Source: Halomonas sp. NO4
Lineage (GTDB): Bacteria > Pseudomonadota > Gammaproteobacteria > Pseudomonadales > Halomonadaceae
Assembly: GCF_010994375.1 (NCBI RefSeq)
Contig: NZ_WHMA01000012.1
Location: 29,326 to 93,325 of the forward strand
Reading direction: 5' to 3'
DNA: 64,000 bases
Shown here: positions 35,328 to 49,007 of the stretch, one piece after another
How the letters are laid out: every line of letters begins with the position of its first letter
Position numbering within the stretch: the first letter of the stretch is position 1
Made by a program: the position numbers and the translations under genes
Notes under the pieces: model-generated
What the model was told of the DNA's origin: nothing
What the model saw: only the letters and a program-made list of their open reading frames with translations
Databases searched by the model: none

Positions 35328-36143
35328 TCAACGGGGCGGCAGTGCATCCAGGGCGGCACGCATTTCGCCGAGCACCGCCTGCAGCGCCTCGGGAATGGCC
35401 TCAGGCCGCTCGGCGTTCTCGGCGATGCGGTTGACCAGCGCCGAGCCCACGATCACCCCGTCGGCGACCTTGCCGACTTCCGCCGCCGAGGCTCCGTCGC
35501 GGATGCCGAAGCCGACGCACAGCGGCAGCGTGGTCAACTCGCGCAGCGGCGCCAGATGTTCGGCGACGTCCGCGGCGTTGAGCGTGGCAGCCCCGGTGAC
35601 GCCCTTGAGCGCCACGTAGTAGAGATAGCCCTCGCCGTGGTCGCATATTGTAGCGGCCCGCTCGCGGGAAGTGGTAGGGGCGACGAGAAAGATCGAGGCA
35701 AGCCCGCGCGCCTTGAGCACCGGACCGAACTCCTCGGCCTCTTCCGGCGGCATGTCCACGGTGAGCACGCCGTCGACGCCGGCGGCGGCCGCCTGCTCGG
35801 CGAAGGCCTCGAGGCCGATGCGCTCGACGGGGTTGAGATAGCCCATCAGCACCACCGGCGTCTCGCTGTCCTGCTGCCGGAACTCGCGCACCATGTCGAA
35901 GAGGTGAGTCAGGCGCACGCCGTGCTTGAGCGCCCGCTCGCACGCCTTCTGGATCACCGGCCCGTCGGCCATGGGATCGGAGAACGGTACCCCCAGCTCG
36001 ATCACATCCGCGCCGGCCGCCACCAGGGCATGCATGAAGCCGACGGTATGCGCCGGCGCCGGATCACCGGCGGTGAGATAGGGAATCAGCGCCCGGCGGC
36101 CCTGGGCCTTGAGCTCGGCAAAGCGTTGGTCGATACGGTTCAT
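35328..36143 (-). CDS. trpA: Tryptophan synthase alpha chain
   Basis: TrpA splits indole-3-glycerol phosphate into indole and glyceraldehyde 3-phosphate and channels indole to TrpB. The 271 residues show the catalytic [14 protein letters not shown] motif (Glu and Asp acids) and the phosphate loops near GFGIRDG and VGSALV. The start is [12 protein letters not shown] at 36143, with GAGG six bases upstream; the ATG two codons earlier sits too close to that site. It follows trpB by a few bases, so they are co-translated. Confidence 0.96.
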   Translation of the reverse strand: MNRIDQRFAELKAQGRRALIPYLTAGDPAPAHTVGFMHALVAAGADVIELGVPFSDPMADGPVIQKACERALKHGVRLTHLFDMVREFRQQDSETPVVLMGYLNPVERIGLEAFAEQAAAAGVDGVLTVDMPPEEAEEFGPVLKARGLASIFLVAPTTSRERAATICDHGEGYLYYVALKGVTGAATLNAADVAEHLAPLRELTTLPLCVGFGIRDGASAAEVGKVADGVIVGSALVNRIAENAERPEAIPEALQAVLGEMRAALDALPPR

Positions 36144-36151
36144 CGGCATCC

Positions 36152-37375
<1,224 letters not shown>

Positions 37376-37438
37376 CTCACAGGGTCGTCGGTAGGGACAA
37401 GGGGTGGAAATCGGGTAACGCGAAGGGCCGGACGCGGT

Positions 37439-38089
37439 TCAACCGCGGGCACCGTCGGCGCCCTGCACCGCGGTGAAAAAGGCCGCGAGCCGCTGGTGAT
37501 CCTTGCTGCCGGGGGCGGCTTCCACGCCGCCGGAGACATCCACGGCAAAGGGGCGTACGGTGGCGATCGCCTCCGCCACGTTGTCCGCCGTCAGGCCTCC
37601 CGCGAGAATAACAGGTTTTGCCAGGTTTGCGGGGATCCGCGACCAGTCGAAGGTCTCGCCGGTACCGCCCGGCACGCCGGGGCGATAGGCATCCAGCAGC
37701 AGCGCCTGGGCGCCCTGGTAGGCCGCGGCGGCGGCCTGCAGGTCGAGGCCGTCGCGCATGCGCAGCGCCTTGATCCACGGGCGCGAAAAACTGGCGCAGA
37801 ACGCCGGCGCCTCGTCGCCGTGGAACTGCAGCAGGTCGAGGTACGGCGCACAGCGCTCGATCAGCGCCGGTTCCTGGTCGACGAAGAGCCCTACCCGGGT
37901 GACGAAGGCGGGCACGCTCGCGGTGAGTTCGGCCAGACGCGCCTCGTCGAGGGCGCGCTTGCTGCCCGGCCACATCACGAAGCCCAGGGCATCGGCCCCG
38001 CGCGCCACCGCCGTCACCACGTCCGCTTCGCGGGTCAGGCCGCAGATCTTGACGCGGGTGCGGGCCATTCTGTGCATTCGCTCACTCAT
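37439..38089 (-). CDS. trpF: Phosphoribosylanthranilate isomerase
   Basis: TrpF isomerises phosphoribosylanthranilate in tryptophan synthesis. The 216 residues show the catalytic Cys in RVKICGLTRE, FVMWPGSKR, QFHGDE with the catalytic Asp strand, LLLDAY, and the phosphate-binding LAGGLTADN and VDVSGGVE. The start at 38089 overlaps the truA stop by eight bases and has GGAGG seven bases upstream; ATGs at 38077 and 38068 would shorten it and cannot be excluded. trpF is fused to trpC in E. coli but free-standing here, as in Pseudomonas. Confidence 0.95.
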   Translation of the reverse strand: MSERMHRMARTRVKICGLTREADVVTAVARGADALGFVMWPGSKRALDEARLAELTASVPAFVTRVGLFVDQEPALIERCAPYLDLLQFHGDEAPAFCASFSRPWIKALRMRDGLDLQAAAAAYQGAQALLLDAYRPGVPGGTGETFDWSRIPANLAKPVILAGGLTADNVAEAIATVRPFAVDVSGGVEAAPGSKDHQRLAAFFTAVQGADGARG

Positions 38090-39017
38090 GGGCGCCCTCC
38101 TCGGCCTCGGCACTCGCGGCGAGGGGCCGGCCGCGGCGGAACTCGACCCAGGGACAGTCGGGCAGCGGCCGCTCGCCGGTCCACTCGCCGAGAAACGCCA
38201 GCAGGTTGGGGCCCAGCGGCTCGCGGGGCAGGCCCCACCCTTCATCATAGAGCGAATCGACGAAGTGCAGCCCGCAGGCCGGAGCGGTGACGTCGGACAG
38301 GGTGCGGTCCTTGAGGGTGAGCAGCTCGGCCAGGTAGTCGTCGCCGCGCTCGCCGCGCCCCACCGTGACCAGGGCACCGACGATGTTACGGATCATGTGG
38401 TGGAGAAAGGCATTGCCCTGCACGTCCACCACCACCAGAGGGCCGTGGCGATGCACCTCGATGAAGTGTAGATGGCGCCAAGGGGTCTTGGACTGGCAGC
38501 CGGCGGCGCGGAAACCGGAGAAGTCGTGCTCGCCCACCAGCGCCTGGGCGGCGCGATGCATGGCATCGGCGTCCAGAGGATCACGGCACCAGGTGACGTT
38601 GGCGCGCTCCAGCACCGGCCGGCTCGGCTGGTTGAGCAGCACGTAGCGATAGCGCCGCGCCAGCGCCTTGAAGCGGGCGTGGAACTCGTCGGGCACCTCG
38701 CGCACCCAGCGGATGGCGATGTCGCGCGGCAGGTTTGCATTGACGCCGAACACCCAGGCTTTCTGGGAGCGTGGCGCCGGCGCATCGAAATGCACGATCT
38801 GCCGGGTGGCGTGAACGCCGGAATCGGTGCGCCCGCTGGCATGCACCCGGACCGGCTGGCTGGCAACCTTCGACAGCGCCGTTTCCAGCGCGGCCTGCAC
38901 CGAGGCGGCGTGCTTGAGGCGCTGCCAGCCGCAATAGGCGCTACCGTCATACTCCACCCCCAGGGCCAGGCGGCCGGTCAGGGGACGACGGTCATCGAGC
39001 GGTTGGAAGAGGGTCAT
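38082..39017 (-). CDS. truA: tRNA pseudouridine(38-40) synthase
   Basis: TruA makes pseudouridine at positions 38-40 of tRNA anticodon stems. The 311 residues contain the catalytic Asp in GRTDSGVHA, LGVEYDGSAYCGWQR near the start, KALARRYRYVL, and GNAFLHHMIRNIVGAL. About 40 residues extend past the end of the E. coli enzyme, including an acidic tail, so it is a little longer than usual. It overlaps trpF and follows fimV after 28 bases, the same order as in Pseudomonas. Confidence 0.95.
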   Translation of the reverse strand: MTLFQPLDDRRPLTGRLALGVEYDGSAYCGWQRLKHAASVQAALETALSKVASQPVRVHASGRTDSGVHATRQIVHFDAPAPRSQKAWVFGVNANLPRDIAIRWVREVPDEFHARFKALARRYRYVLLNQPSRPVLERANVTWCRDPLDADAMHRAAQALVGEHDFSGFRAAGCQSKTPWRHLHFIEVHRHGPLVVVDVQGNAFLHHMIRNIVGALVTVGRGERGDDYLAELLTLKDRTLSDVTAPACGLHFVDSLYDEGWGLPREPLGPNLLAFLGEWTGERPLPDCPWVEFRRGRPLAASAEAEEGAHE

Positions 39018-39045
39018 GCGGCCTTCGGCATAGGAATGGATGGAC

Positions 39046-41733
<2,688 letters not shown>

Positions 41734-41915
41734 GTAGTTCCCTTGCATTTCCCGGCGCCGCCGCATGAGGTGCGGCCACGAAAAAGGATGGTTATCCCAT
41801 CTGGTCTCTATGTACCACACTCTGGTTCCACTGACCCCGTGTGGCGGGCGGTTTTTCGCCCCTTGTTCAACCTATGTCAAGGCGTATGAACAGCGAAGCG
41901 CCCAGGCCAACGCAC

Positions 41916-41949
41916 AAAAAACGGGGCGCCTCCCGAAGGAAGCGCCCCG
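41916..41949 (-). terminator. Intrinsic terminator of asd
   Basis: On the minus strand an 8-bp GC stem (CGGGGCGC with GCGCCCCG) plus an inner TCC/GGA helix with one mismatch and CGAA loop is followed by TTTTTT (A6 at 41916-41921 on the plus strand). It lies 23 bases after the asd stop, so the leu/asd message ends here and fimV needs its own promoter. Confidence 0.88.
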
Positions 41950-41972
41950 CTCTCATGGCGCGACTGACGCCC

Positions 41973-43085
41973 TCACTGCTCGCGCAGGATCCGCAGCATC
42001 CGCTTGAGCGGCTCGGCGGCGCCCCATAGCAGCTGGTCGCCGACGCTGAAGGCGGAGAGGTACTCGCCGCCCATGGCCAGCTTGCGCAGACGCCCCACCG
42101 GCACGCTCATCGTGCCGGTGACCGCCGCCGGCGTGAGCTCGGCGAGGGTGGCTTCCTTGTCGTTGGGAATCACCTTGACCCAGTCGTTGTGCTTGGCCAG
42201 ACGATCCTCGATCTCGTCGAGCGGCACGTCCTGCTTGAGCTTGATGGTGAAGGCCTGGCTGTGCGAGCGCATGGCGCCGATGCGCACGCAGAGGCCGTCG
42301 ATGGGAATGGGGTTGTCCTGCAGGCCGAGAATCTTGTTGCTCTCGACACTGCCCTTCCACTCCTCCTTGCTCTGGCCGTTGTCGCGCTTGACGTCAATCC
42401 AGGGCAGCAGGCTGCCGGCCAGCGGCGCACCGAAGTTGTCGGTGGGGAAGTCGCCACCGCGCATCGCCGCAGTGACCTGGCGATCGATGTCCAGGATGGC
42501 GCTGGCCGGGTCGGCGAGCTCGCTTGCCACGCTGTCGCGCAGCGCGCCCATCTGGCCGAGTAACTCGCGCATGTGCTTGGCGCCGGAGCCGGAGGCGGCC
42601 TGGTAGGTCATGGAGGTCATCCACTCGACCATGTCGGCCTCGAACAGGCCGCCCAGGCCCAACAGCATCAGGCTGACGGTACAGTTGCCGCCGACGAAGG
42701 TCTTGGCGCCACGCGCCAACTGGTCGTCGATGACCCGACGGTTGACCGGGTCGAGCACGATGGTCGCCTCGTCGGCCATGCGCAAGGTGCTGGCCGCGTC
42801 GATCCAGTAGCCCTTCCAGCCGCTGGCACGCAGGTCGGCGTAGACCTCTGTGGTGTAGTCGCCGCCCTGACAGGTGACGATCACGTCCAGCGCTTTCAGC
42901 GCCTCCTGGTCGAAGGCATCCTTGAGCGGAGGCACGTCCACGCCGACGTCGGGACCGGGCTTGCCGACCTGCGAGGTGGTGAAGAAGATCGGCTCGATGC
43001 CATTGAAATCGCCGTCTTCCACCATGCGCTGCATGAGCACGGAGCCCACCATGCCGCGCCATCCCACGAAACCGACTTTCAACAT
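41973..43085 (-). CDS. asd: Aspartate-semialdehyde dehydrogenase
   Basis: Asd reduces aspartyl phosphate to the semialdehyde for lysine, diaminopimelate, threonine and methionine. The 370 residues belong to the long gammaproteobacterial type: [19 protein letters not shown] with the NADP site, the catalytic Cys in [10 protein letters not shown], and the [16 protein letters not shown] segment with active-site His. The start at 43085 has a moderate GGAGGAC upstream. It is the last gene of leuC-leuD-leuB-asd, the pseudomonad order. Confidence 0.97.
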   Translation of the reverse strand: MLKVGFVGWRGMVGSVLMQRMVEDGDFNGIEPIFFTTSQVGKPGPDVGVDVPPLKDAFDQEALKALDVIVTCQGGDYTTEVYADLRASGWKGYWIDAASTLRMADEATIVLDPVNRRVIDDQLARGAKTFVGGNCTVSLMLLGLGGLFEADMVEWMTSMTYQAASGSGAKHMRELLGQMGALRDSVASELADPASAILDIDRQVTAAMRGGDFPTDNFGAPLAGSLLPWIDVKRDNGQSKEEWKGSVESNKILGLQDNPIPIDGLCVRIGAMRSHSQAFTIKLKQDVPLDEIEDRLAKHNDWVKVIPNDKEATLAELTPAAVTGTMSVPVGRLRKLAMGGEYLSAFSVGDQLLWGAAEPLKRMLRILREQ

Positions 43086-43157
43086 GTGAAGTCCTCCAGA
43101 GAAGAATGAACCCGCCATTATACAGGAATCACCCCTACCACGCAGGCGGGTGGCGAA

Positions 43158-44237
43158 TCACTGACGTTCGAAGGCGGCCAGCACCGCATCGCCCATGGCG
43201 GCGGTGGAGACGGTCATCACCCCGTCGGCGGTGATGTCGGCGGTGCGCAGACCGTCGTCGAGCACCTCGCCCACCGCCGCCTCGATGCGGGCCGCCAGCG
43301 CCGGTGCATCTAGCGAGTAGCGCAGCATCATGGCTACCGAAAGGATGGTGGCGAGCGGGTTGGCAATATTCTGGCCGGCGATGTCCGGTGCGCTGCCATG
43401 GCAAGGCTCGTACATGCCCTGGCCGGACTCGTTGAGCGAGGCGGAAGGCAGCATGCCGATCGACCCGGTGAGCATGGCGGCGGCGTCGGAGAGGATGTCG
43501 CCGAACATGTTGCCGGTGACCATGACGTCGAACTGCTTGGGCGCGCGCACCAGTTGCATGGCGGCGTTGTCGACGTACATGTGGGAGAGATCGACATCCG
43601 GATATTCCGGGGCCAGGCGCTCCATCACCTCGCGCCACAGGATGGTCACCTCCAGCACGTTCGCCTTGTCCACCGAGCAGAGCTTCTTGCTCCGCTTGCT
43701 CGCCATCTCGAAGGCGACGCGGCCGATGCGCTCGATCTCGCTCTCGCTGTAGACGTAGGTGTTGTAGCCCACGCGCTCGCCGTCGCGCTCCTCGATGCCG
43801 CGCGGCTGACCGAAATAGATACCGCCGGTGAGCTCGCGTACGATCATGATGTCGAGCCCCGAGACCACCTCTGGCTTGAGGCTCGAGGCAGAGGCGAGCT
43901 GCGGATAGAGGATAGCCGGGCGCAGGTTGCCGAACAGGCCCAGGTTCTTGCGCAGGCCGAGCAGCCCCTTCTCGGGGCGCTTGCTCAGGTCCTCCAGTGT
44001 GTCCCACTTCGGCCCGCCCACGGCGCCGAGCAGGATGGCGCGCGCCTCCTTGGCCTTCTGCAGGGTCTCGGCGGGCAGCGGCTCGCCATGGGCATCGTAG
44101 GCGGCACCGCCCACCAGGGCCTCCTCCACCTCGACGTCGAGGCCGCGGGCCTGGCAGGCCGCCAGGATGCGGCTGGCCTGGGCGGTGATCTCGGGGCCGA
44201 TGCCGTCGCCCGGCAGTACCAGAATCTTCTGTGTCAT
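43158..44237 (-). CDS. leuB: 3-isopropylmalate dehydrogenase
   Basis: LeuB oxidises and decarboxylates 3-isopropylmalate with NAD+ in leucine synthesis. The 359 residues begin [15 protein letters not shown], contain GAVGGPKWD, the substrate-binding [23 protein letters not shown] and the [10 protein letters not shown] segment, all diagnostic. It lies after leuD with a 156-base gap that holds a compound inverted repeat, unusually wide for this operon. Confidence 0.97.
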   Translation of the reverse strand: MTQKILVLPGDGIGPEITAQASRILAACQARGLDVEVEEALVGGAAYDAHGEPLPAETLQKAKEARAILLGAVGGPKWDTLEDLSKRPEKGLLGLRKNLGLFGNLRPAILYPQLASASSLKPEVVSGLDIMIVRELTGGIYFGQPRGIEERDGERVGYNTYVYSESEIERIGRVAFEMASKRSKKLCSVDKANVLEVTILWREVMERLAPEYPDVDLSHMYVDNAAMQLVRAPKQFDVMVTGNMFGDILSDAAAMLTGSIGMLPSASLNESGQGMYEPCHGSAPDIAGQNIANPLATILSVAMMLRYSLDAPALAARIEAAVGEVLDDGLRTADITADGVMTVSTAAMGDAVLAAFERQ

Positions 44238-44274
44238 TGGTTCTTCCTTGCTGGGTCCGCGGAGCTACCTCGGC

Positions 44275-44359
44275 GGAAGGCCTGCGAGGAGGCGCTGTGA
44301 ACCCATCCCTGGGCGCTACCGATGCCATCCCTGGCATCGGACCTCCTCTTCGGCCTTCC
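44275..44359. repeat. Compound inverted-repeat element between leuB and leuD
   Basis: An 85-base structure with an 8-bp outer stem (GGAAGGCC 44275-44282 with GGCCTTCC 44352-44359), a second helix GAGGAGG/CCTCCTC (44286-44292 with 44342-44348) and an inner perfect hairpin CCGATGCC/GGCATCGG (44319-44326 with 44333-44340). A smaller CCCA/TGGG hairpin (44302-44313) shares the loop-like CCATCCCTGG sequence. It looks like a REP/BIME-type intergenic repeat or an mRNA-processing element. It has no T-tract. Confidence 0.7.
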
Positions 44360-44393
44360 CCCGACGCTCCGCTGTGTCAGAGTGACGAAGGCG

Positions 44394-45047
44394 TCAAGCC
44401 TGAGCGGTATCGCGGAACAGCCAGGGACGTTCCTGGCGATGCTTCGCCTCGAAGTCGCGAATGGCGTCCTCATCCTTCAGCGTGATGCCGATGTCGTCGA
44501 GGCCCTCGAGCAGGCACTGCTTGCGAAAGGCGTCGACCTCGAACTCGAGGATCTCGCCACTTGGCGTGATCACCCGCTGGTTCTCGAGATAGACGTCGAG
44601 ACGGTAGCCTTCGCTCGCCTCCACCTCGCGGAACAGGCGATCCACCGTTTCCTCAGGCAGGGTGATCAGCAGCAATCCGTTCTTGAAGGCGTTGTTGTAG
44701 AAGATGTCTGCGAAACTCGGGGCGATCACCACGCGGAAGCCGAAGTCCTCCAGCGCCCAGGGGGCGTGCTCGCGGGAACTGCCGCAGCCGAAGTTGCGCC
44801 GCGCCAGCAGGATGCTCGCGCCCTGGTAGCGCGGCTGGTTGAGCACGAAATCGGGATTGAGCGGCCGCTGCGAGCAGTCCTGGCCCGGCTGCCCCTCGTC
44901 GAGGTAGCGCAACTCGTCGAAGAGGTTGACGCCGAAGCCGGTACGCTTGATCGACTTCAGGAACTGCTTGGGAATGATCAGGTCGGTGTCGACGTTGGCC
45001 CGGTCGAGCGGGGCGACGAGGCCTTCGGTGCGTTCGAACTGCTTCAT
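44394..45047 (-). CDS. leuD: 3-isopropylmalate dehydratase small subunit
   Basis: LeuD is the swivel-domain partner of LeuC in isomerising 2- to 3-isopropylmalate. The 217 residues show [15 protein letters not shown], the conserved [15 protein letters not shown] loop and the typical ending with [11 protein letters not shown] and the C-terminal FEAKHR. It starts 3 bases after the leuC stop codon, so the subunits are co-translated. Confidence 0.97.
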   Translation of the reverse strand: MKQFERTEGLVAPLDRANVDTDLIIPKQFLKSIKRTGFGVNLFDELRYLDEGQPGQDCSQRPLNPDFVLNQPRYQGASILLARRNFGCGSSREHAPWALEDFGFRVVIAPSFADIFYNNAFKNGLLLITLPEETVDRLFREVEASEGYRLDVYLENQRVITPSGEILEFEVDAFRKQCLLEGLDDIGITLKDEDAIRDFEAKHRQERPWLFRDTAQA

Positions 45048-45050
45048 GGA

Positions 45051-46511
45051 TCAGGCCTCCTGGGCAGCAGATGGGGCGTCGGGCTGGCGCACGTCGACAT
45101 TCCGTACATCAACAAAGTGGCCAGCGATAGCGGCCGCGGCGGCCATGGCCGGGCTGACCAGGTGAGTGCGCCCGCCGTAGCCCTGGCGCCCCTCGAAGTT
45201 GCGGTTCGAGGTGGAGGCGCAGTGCTCGCCAGCCCCCAGCTTGTCGGCATTCATGGCCAGGCACATGGAACAGCCCGGCTCGCGCCATTCGAAGCCCGCC
45301 TCGAGGAAAACCTTGTCGAGGCCTTCGGCCTCGGCCTGGCGCTTCACCAGGCCGGAGCCCGGCACCACCATGGCGAGCTTGATGGAGTCGGCGACCTTCT
45401 TGCCACGGGCGACCTTGGCCGCCTCACGCAGGTCCTCGATGCGCGAGTTGGTACACGAGCCGATGAACACCTTGTCGAGGCGGATGTCGGTGATCTTCTG
45501 CTTCGGCGCCAGGCCCATGTACTCCAGCGCGCGGGTGTAGCCGCGCTGTACGGTCTCGTCGGGGGCCTCGGCCGGGTCGGGCACCTCGCCGCCGATGCCG
45601 GTGACCATCTCGGGGCTGGTGCCCCAGCTCACCTGCGGCTCGATCTCGGCGGCATCCAGCGTGACCACCTTGTCGAACTGGGCGTCTAAGTCGGATACCA
45701 GGTTGCACCAATCGGCCACGGCGGCGTCCCACTGCTCGCCCCGGGGCGCGTAGTGGCGCTCGCGCAGGTAGTCGATGGTGGTATCGTCCACGGCGATCAG
45801 ACCAACCCGGGCGCCCGCCTCGATGGCCATGTTGCACACCGTCATGCGCCCCTCCATGGAGAGGTCGCGGATGGCGCTGCCGGCGAACTCGATGGCGTAG
45901 CCGGTGCCGCCGGCCGTGCCGATGCGGCCAATGACGGCGAGCACGATATCCTTGGCGGTGACGCCGGTACCCAGTTGGCCCTCGACGCGCACCTGCATGT
46001 TCTTCATCTTCTGGGCGAGCAGACACTGGGTGGCCAGCACGTGCTCCACCTCGGAGGTGCCGATACCGTGGGCGAGCGCCGCGAAGGCGCCATGCGTGGC
46101 GGTGTGGGAGTCGCCGCAGACCACGGTCATGCCCGGCAACGTGGCGCCCTGTTCCGGGCCCACCACGTGGACGATGCCCTGGCGCGGGTCGTTGATGCGA
46201 AACTCCTCGATGCCGAACTCGTTGCAGTTGTCATCGAGGGTCTGCACCTGGATCAGCGATACCGGATCCGCAATGCCGGCGTTGCCCTCGGCACGTTCCT
46301 TGAGCGTGGTAGGCACGTTGTGGTCGGGCGTGGCCAGGTTGGCGTCGATGCGCCACGGCCGACGTCCGGCCAGGCGCAGCCCCTCGAAGGCCTGCGGCGA
46401 GGTCACCTCGTGCAACAGCTGCCGATCGATGTAGATCAGGGCGGTGCCGTCGTCGCGCTCCTTCACCAGGTGCTGCGACCACAGCTTGTCGTAAAGCGTC
46501 TGGCCTGCCAT
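45051..46511 (-). CDS. leuC: 3-isopropylmalate dehydratase large subunit
   Basis: LeuC holds the 4Fe-4S cluster of isopropylmalate isomerase. The 486 residues include the cluster Cys in FIGSCTNSR and the CxxC in [11 protein letters not shown], plus [17 protein letters not shown] and the [11 protein letters not shown] segment. The start [11 protein letters not shown] at 46511 has GGGAGGAG upstream; a longer frame is ignored. It heads leuC-leuD-leuB-asd and is divergent from a LysR-type gene, which is probably its regulator. Confidence 0.97.
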   Translation of the reverse strand: MAGQTLYDKLWSQHLVKERDDGTALIYIDRQLLHEVTSPQAFEGLRLAGRRPWRIDANLATPDHNVPTTLKERAEGNAGIADPVSLIQVQTLDDNCNEFGIEEFRINDPRQGIVHVVGPEQGATLPGMTVVCGDSHTATHGAFAALAHGIGTSEVEHVLATQCLLAQKMKNMQVRVEGQLGTGVTAKDIVLAVIGRIGTAGGTGYAIEFAGSAIRDLSMEGRMTVCNMAIEAGARVGLIAVDDTTIDYLRERHYAPRGEQWDAAVADWCNLVSDLDAQFDKVVTLDAAEIEPQVSWGTSPEMVTGIGGEVPDPAEAPDETVQRGYTRALEYMGLAPKQKITDIRLDKVFIGSCTNSRIEDLREAAKVARGKKVADSIKLAMVVPGSGLVKRQAEAEGLDKVFLEAGFEWREPGCSMCLAMNADKLGAGEHCASTSNRNFEGRQGYGGRTHLVSPAMAAAAAIAGHFVDVRNVDVRQPDAPSAAQEA

Positions 46512-46577
46512 GCGGTCTCCTCCCGGGCATCGTCGCCCACTTGTGCTCGTCACGATGGGCTCAAGGCCCTATGTGTT

Positions 46578-46593
46578 GTGACAGCAGTGTCAC
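46578..46593. promoter_or_regulatory. Palindrome in the leuC/LysR divergent promoter region
   Basis: In the 165 bases between leuC and the LysR gene, GTGACA-N4-TGTCAC (46578-46593) is a perfect 16-base inverted repeat. It is followed by an AT-rich stretch with promoter-like hexamers (TTATTTATTCAATA around 46620). It could be the operator of the divergent LysR protein, although LysR sites are usually T-N11-A. Confidence 0.4.
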
Positions 46594-46676
46594 GCGACGT
46601 GCTCATAAAATCAATTCATGTTATTTATTCAATAGATTCCTTTCTGGAATTCACAACCCTGCCGAGGAGCCCGCCC

Positions 46677-47582
46677 ATGGACACCCAGAGTCTGCAGGCC
46701 TTTCTCGCCGTGGCCGACAGCGGCAGCTTTTCTCGCGCGGCGGATCAACTGCACCTCACCCAGCCCGCGGTGAGCAAGCGCATCGCCGTGCTGGAGAGCC
46801 AGATCGATGCACGGCTGTTCGATCGCATCGGTCGCACGGTCAGCCTCACCGAAGCGGGCCGGGTGCTGCTGCCCCGCGCCCGCCAGATCCTGGTGATGGT
46901 CGACGACAGCCGCCGGGCGCTGACCAACCTGAGCGGCGACGTGGGTGGCAGCCTGACGCTGGCCACCAGCCACCATGTGGGCCTGCACCGCCTGCCGCCG
47001 CTGCTAAAGGCCTACACTCGCGAGCATCCCGAGGTACGCCTCGACCTGCACTTTCTCGACTCTGAGCAGGCCTACCAGGGCGTGCTCGACGGGGAGCTGG
47101 AGATCGCCGTGGTGACGCTGGCGCCCCACCCCGACCCCCAGCTCGAGGTGGTGCCGGTGTGGATCGACCGGCTCTGCTTCGTCTGCGCCCACGATCACCC
47201 GCTCGCCCAACGCGGCCCGCTGGCGCTGCACGAGCTGTGCGACTTCGACGCCGTACTGCCCGGCCCACTGACCTTCACCCGCACGCTGATCGAGTCGCGC
47301 TTCGCCGCCGCCGGGCTGACCCTGCCCGTGGCGCTCTCCACCAATTACCTGGAGACGCTGAAGATGATGACCACCATCGGCCTGGGCTGGAGCCTGCTGC
47401 CCGCGGGACTGGTGGCCGGCGAACTGCACGAGCTGAGGGTGGAGCACCCGCCCATCCACCGACCGCTGGGGTATCTCGTGCACAAGGGCCGCACCCTCTC
47501 CAATGCCGCCCGAGCCATGCTCGAGCAACTCGATCGGGCGCGTGAGGACGCCGCCCAGGAAGTCGACCCGGAAAACGGTTAG
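46677..47582 (+). CDS. LysR-type transcriptional regulator, probably of leuCDB
   Basis: The 301-residue protein has the N-terminal LysR winged helix-turn-helix (LQAFLAVADSGSFSRAADQLHLTQPAVSKRIAVLE) and a periplasmic-binding-type effector domain from about residue 90. The start at 46677 follows GAGGAG at a good distance; the much longer upstream frame runs antisense to leuC. It is divergent from leuC, the usual position for a regulator of the leucine genes, and may respond to a leucine-pathway intermediate. Whether it is closest to LeuO is not decided from the sequence. The frame ends 29 bases before the next gene. Confidence 0.9.
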   Translation: MDTQSLQAFLAVADSGSFSRAADQLHLTQPAVSKRIAVLESQIDARLFDRIGRTVSLTEAGRVLLPRARQILVMVDDSRRALTNLSGDVGGSLTLATSHHVGLHRLPPLLKAYTREHPEVRLDLHFLDSEQAYQGVLDGELEIAVVTLAPHPDPQLEVVPVWIDRLCFVCAHDHPLAQRGPLALHELCDFDAVLPGPLTFTRTLIESRFAAAGLTLPVALSTNYLETLKMMTTIGLGWSLLPAGLVAGELHELRVEHPPIHRPLGYLVHKGRTLSNAARAMLEQLDRAREDAAQEVDPENG

Positions 47583-47611
47583 ACTGCTCATCATTTGCGC
47601 CAGGAGCCGCC

Positions 47612-48937
47612 GTGTCCGACCCCGCCACGCCATCCACCTCGCCTCGCCACGCGCTGGCGGGCGCGTTGATTCTCGCCGGCCTGGTGCTGCAGATCCTGCA
47701 CTTTGCCGGTCTCTCGCCGCTGCCCCACCTGGTGGGCTATGCCCTCTGGCTGGCCACGGCACTGCTATGGCGGGATATCCCGCGGCGCACGCGCTGGCAG
47801 GCCGGCGCGCTGGCCGCTATCGGCCTGACGCTGCTACTGGTGGCCCGCTGGCGCTACGACGCGGCGATTGCCTGGCCGGCGGTACTCGACGGCAACACCT
47901 ATGTGGTAGCCATGCTGGTGGGAGTGAGCTTCATCGGGCTGATCGGCAATCGCCGACAGGGACGGCCGCTGGGCCGTGCCATCACCGGAATTCCCGGCAC
48001 CGCCGGCACCTGGCTCGGTGTGCACTTGCTCGGCACCATTCTCAACCTGTCGACGGTGTTCATGATCGGCGACCGGCTGGCACGGCGCGGCCCGCTCAGC
48101 CTGCCGCAGCTGCTGGCGCTGAACCGTGGCCTCTCCAGCGCCGCGCTGTGGTCACCCTTCTTCGCCTCCATGGGGGTGGTGATGACCCTGGCCCCGGCCA
48201 TGGTCTACACCCAGGTACTGGCAGTCGGCCTGCCGCTCGCCCTGACAGCCGGCATCCTGAGCACCCTGCAGCTGTCCCGACGCTTCGACCTGCAGGAGGT
48301 GGCCGGCTTCTCGCTCTCGCCGCGCAGCCTGCTGATGCCGGTAGCGATGGCCGCGCTGGTGATGCTCTTCCACTACCGGGTGACGCCGGCGCTTTCCATT
48401 GTCAGCATCATCACCTTCCTGCTTCCCGCAGCTGCCCTGGCCACTAACCTGCCCAAGGGGCCACGCTGGACACTGCGCCGCGTACGCCAGCACACCCTCA
48501 CGCGGCTGCCGGCCATGCGCGGCGAGATCGCGCTCTTTCTCTCGGCGGGAGTGCTGACACTGGGGCTCTCCACACTGATCAGCGCCGCCACCGGCAGCGA
48601 CTGGACGCTTTTCGCCCACTTCGGTGCCGGCGCGGCCGTCCTGAGCTTTCTCGCCATCGTGGCCAGCGCCATGGCCGGACTGCACCCCATCATCGGCGTT
48701 TCGGTGCTCGCCTCGATGCTCGACCTCGAACCGGCCCGCCAGACGCTATTCGCTTTCGTCGCCCTGGCCTCCTGGGCGGTGGGCACCTCGGTGGGGCCGC
48801 TCTCGGGCATCAACCTCTCGCTGCAAGGACGCTATGGGGTCAGCGGCTACCGAATGATGCGCCACAACCTGGGCTACGCAGCCGTCATGACCGCGCTGGT
48901 GGTGGTAGCCATCATGGTGCTGGAGGCCTGGTTATAA
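47612..48937 (+). CDS. Uncharacterised polytopic membrane protein
   Basis: I do not recognise a named family. The 441 residues form about 11-12 hydrophobic helices. Notable stretches are VAMLVGVSFIGLIGNRRQGRPLGRA, GTWLGVHLLGTILNLSTVFMIGDRL, ALNRGLSSAALWSPFFASMGVV and GTSVGPLSGINLSLQGRYG. The overall shape, with paired repeats and glycine-rich re-entrant-like turns, recalls ion-transporter-superfamily carriers, but no signature motif is clear. The GTG start at 47612 has AGGAG upstream and follows the LysR gene by 29 bases, so the two probably share a transcript. Confidence 0.75.
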   Translation: MSDPATPSTSPRHALAGALILAGLVLQILHFAGLSPLPHLVGYALWLATALLWRDIPRRTRWQAGALAAIGLTLLLVARWRYDAAIAWPAVLDGNTYVVAMLVGVSFIGLIGNRRQGRPLGRAITGIPGTAGTWLGVHLLGTILNLSTVFMIGDRLARRGPLSLPQLLALNRGLSSAALWSPFFASMGVVMTLAPAMVYTQVLAVGLPLALTAGILSTLQLSRRFDLQEVAGFSLSPRSLLMPVAMAALVMLFHYRVTPALSIVSIITFLLPAAALATNLPKGPRWTLRRVRQHTLTRLPAMRGEIALFLSAGVLTLGLSTLISAATGSDWTLFAHFGAGAAVLSFLAIVASAMAGLHPIIGVSVLASMLDLEPARQTLFAFVALASWAVGTSVGPLSGINLSLQGRYGVSGYRMMRHNLGYAAVMTALVVVAIMVLEAWL

Positions 48938-48940
48938 CGA

Positions 48941-48975
48941 AGGGGCAAGGGGCAAGGGGCAAGGGGCAAGGGGCA
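48941..48975 (+). repeat. AGGGGCA heptamer repeat, five copies (G-quadruplex-prone)
   Basis: Five perfect tandem AGGGGCA units followed by AGGAAGGG give five GGGG runs separated by CAA on the plus strand. This is an ideal intramolecular G-quadruplex pattern (four G-runs of 4 with 3-base loops). It lies 3 bases after the stop of the membrane protein and before a convergent gene. Confidence 0.9.
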
Positions 48976-49007
48976 AGGAAGGGTGCCTCGCCCCTCGTAC
49001 CTTGCAG

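Noticed and set aside
44275..44359. The inverted repeat as a normal intrinsic terminator
   Set aside because: It lies inside an operon, has nested stems and lacks a T-tract.
45753..46676. A longer start for the LysR gene, more than 300 codons upstream
   Set aside because: The upstream part is antisense to leuC; the ATG at 46677 with GAGGAG gives the normal LysR N terminus.
48941..48975. Heptamer repeat as a CRISPR or integration array
   Set aside because: The units are seven bases without spacers; it is a simple tandem repeat.
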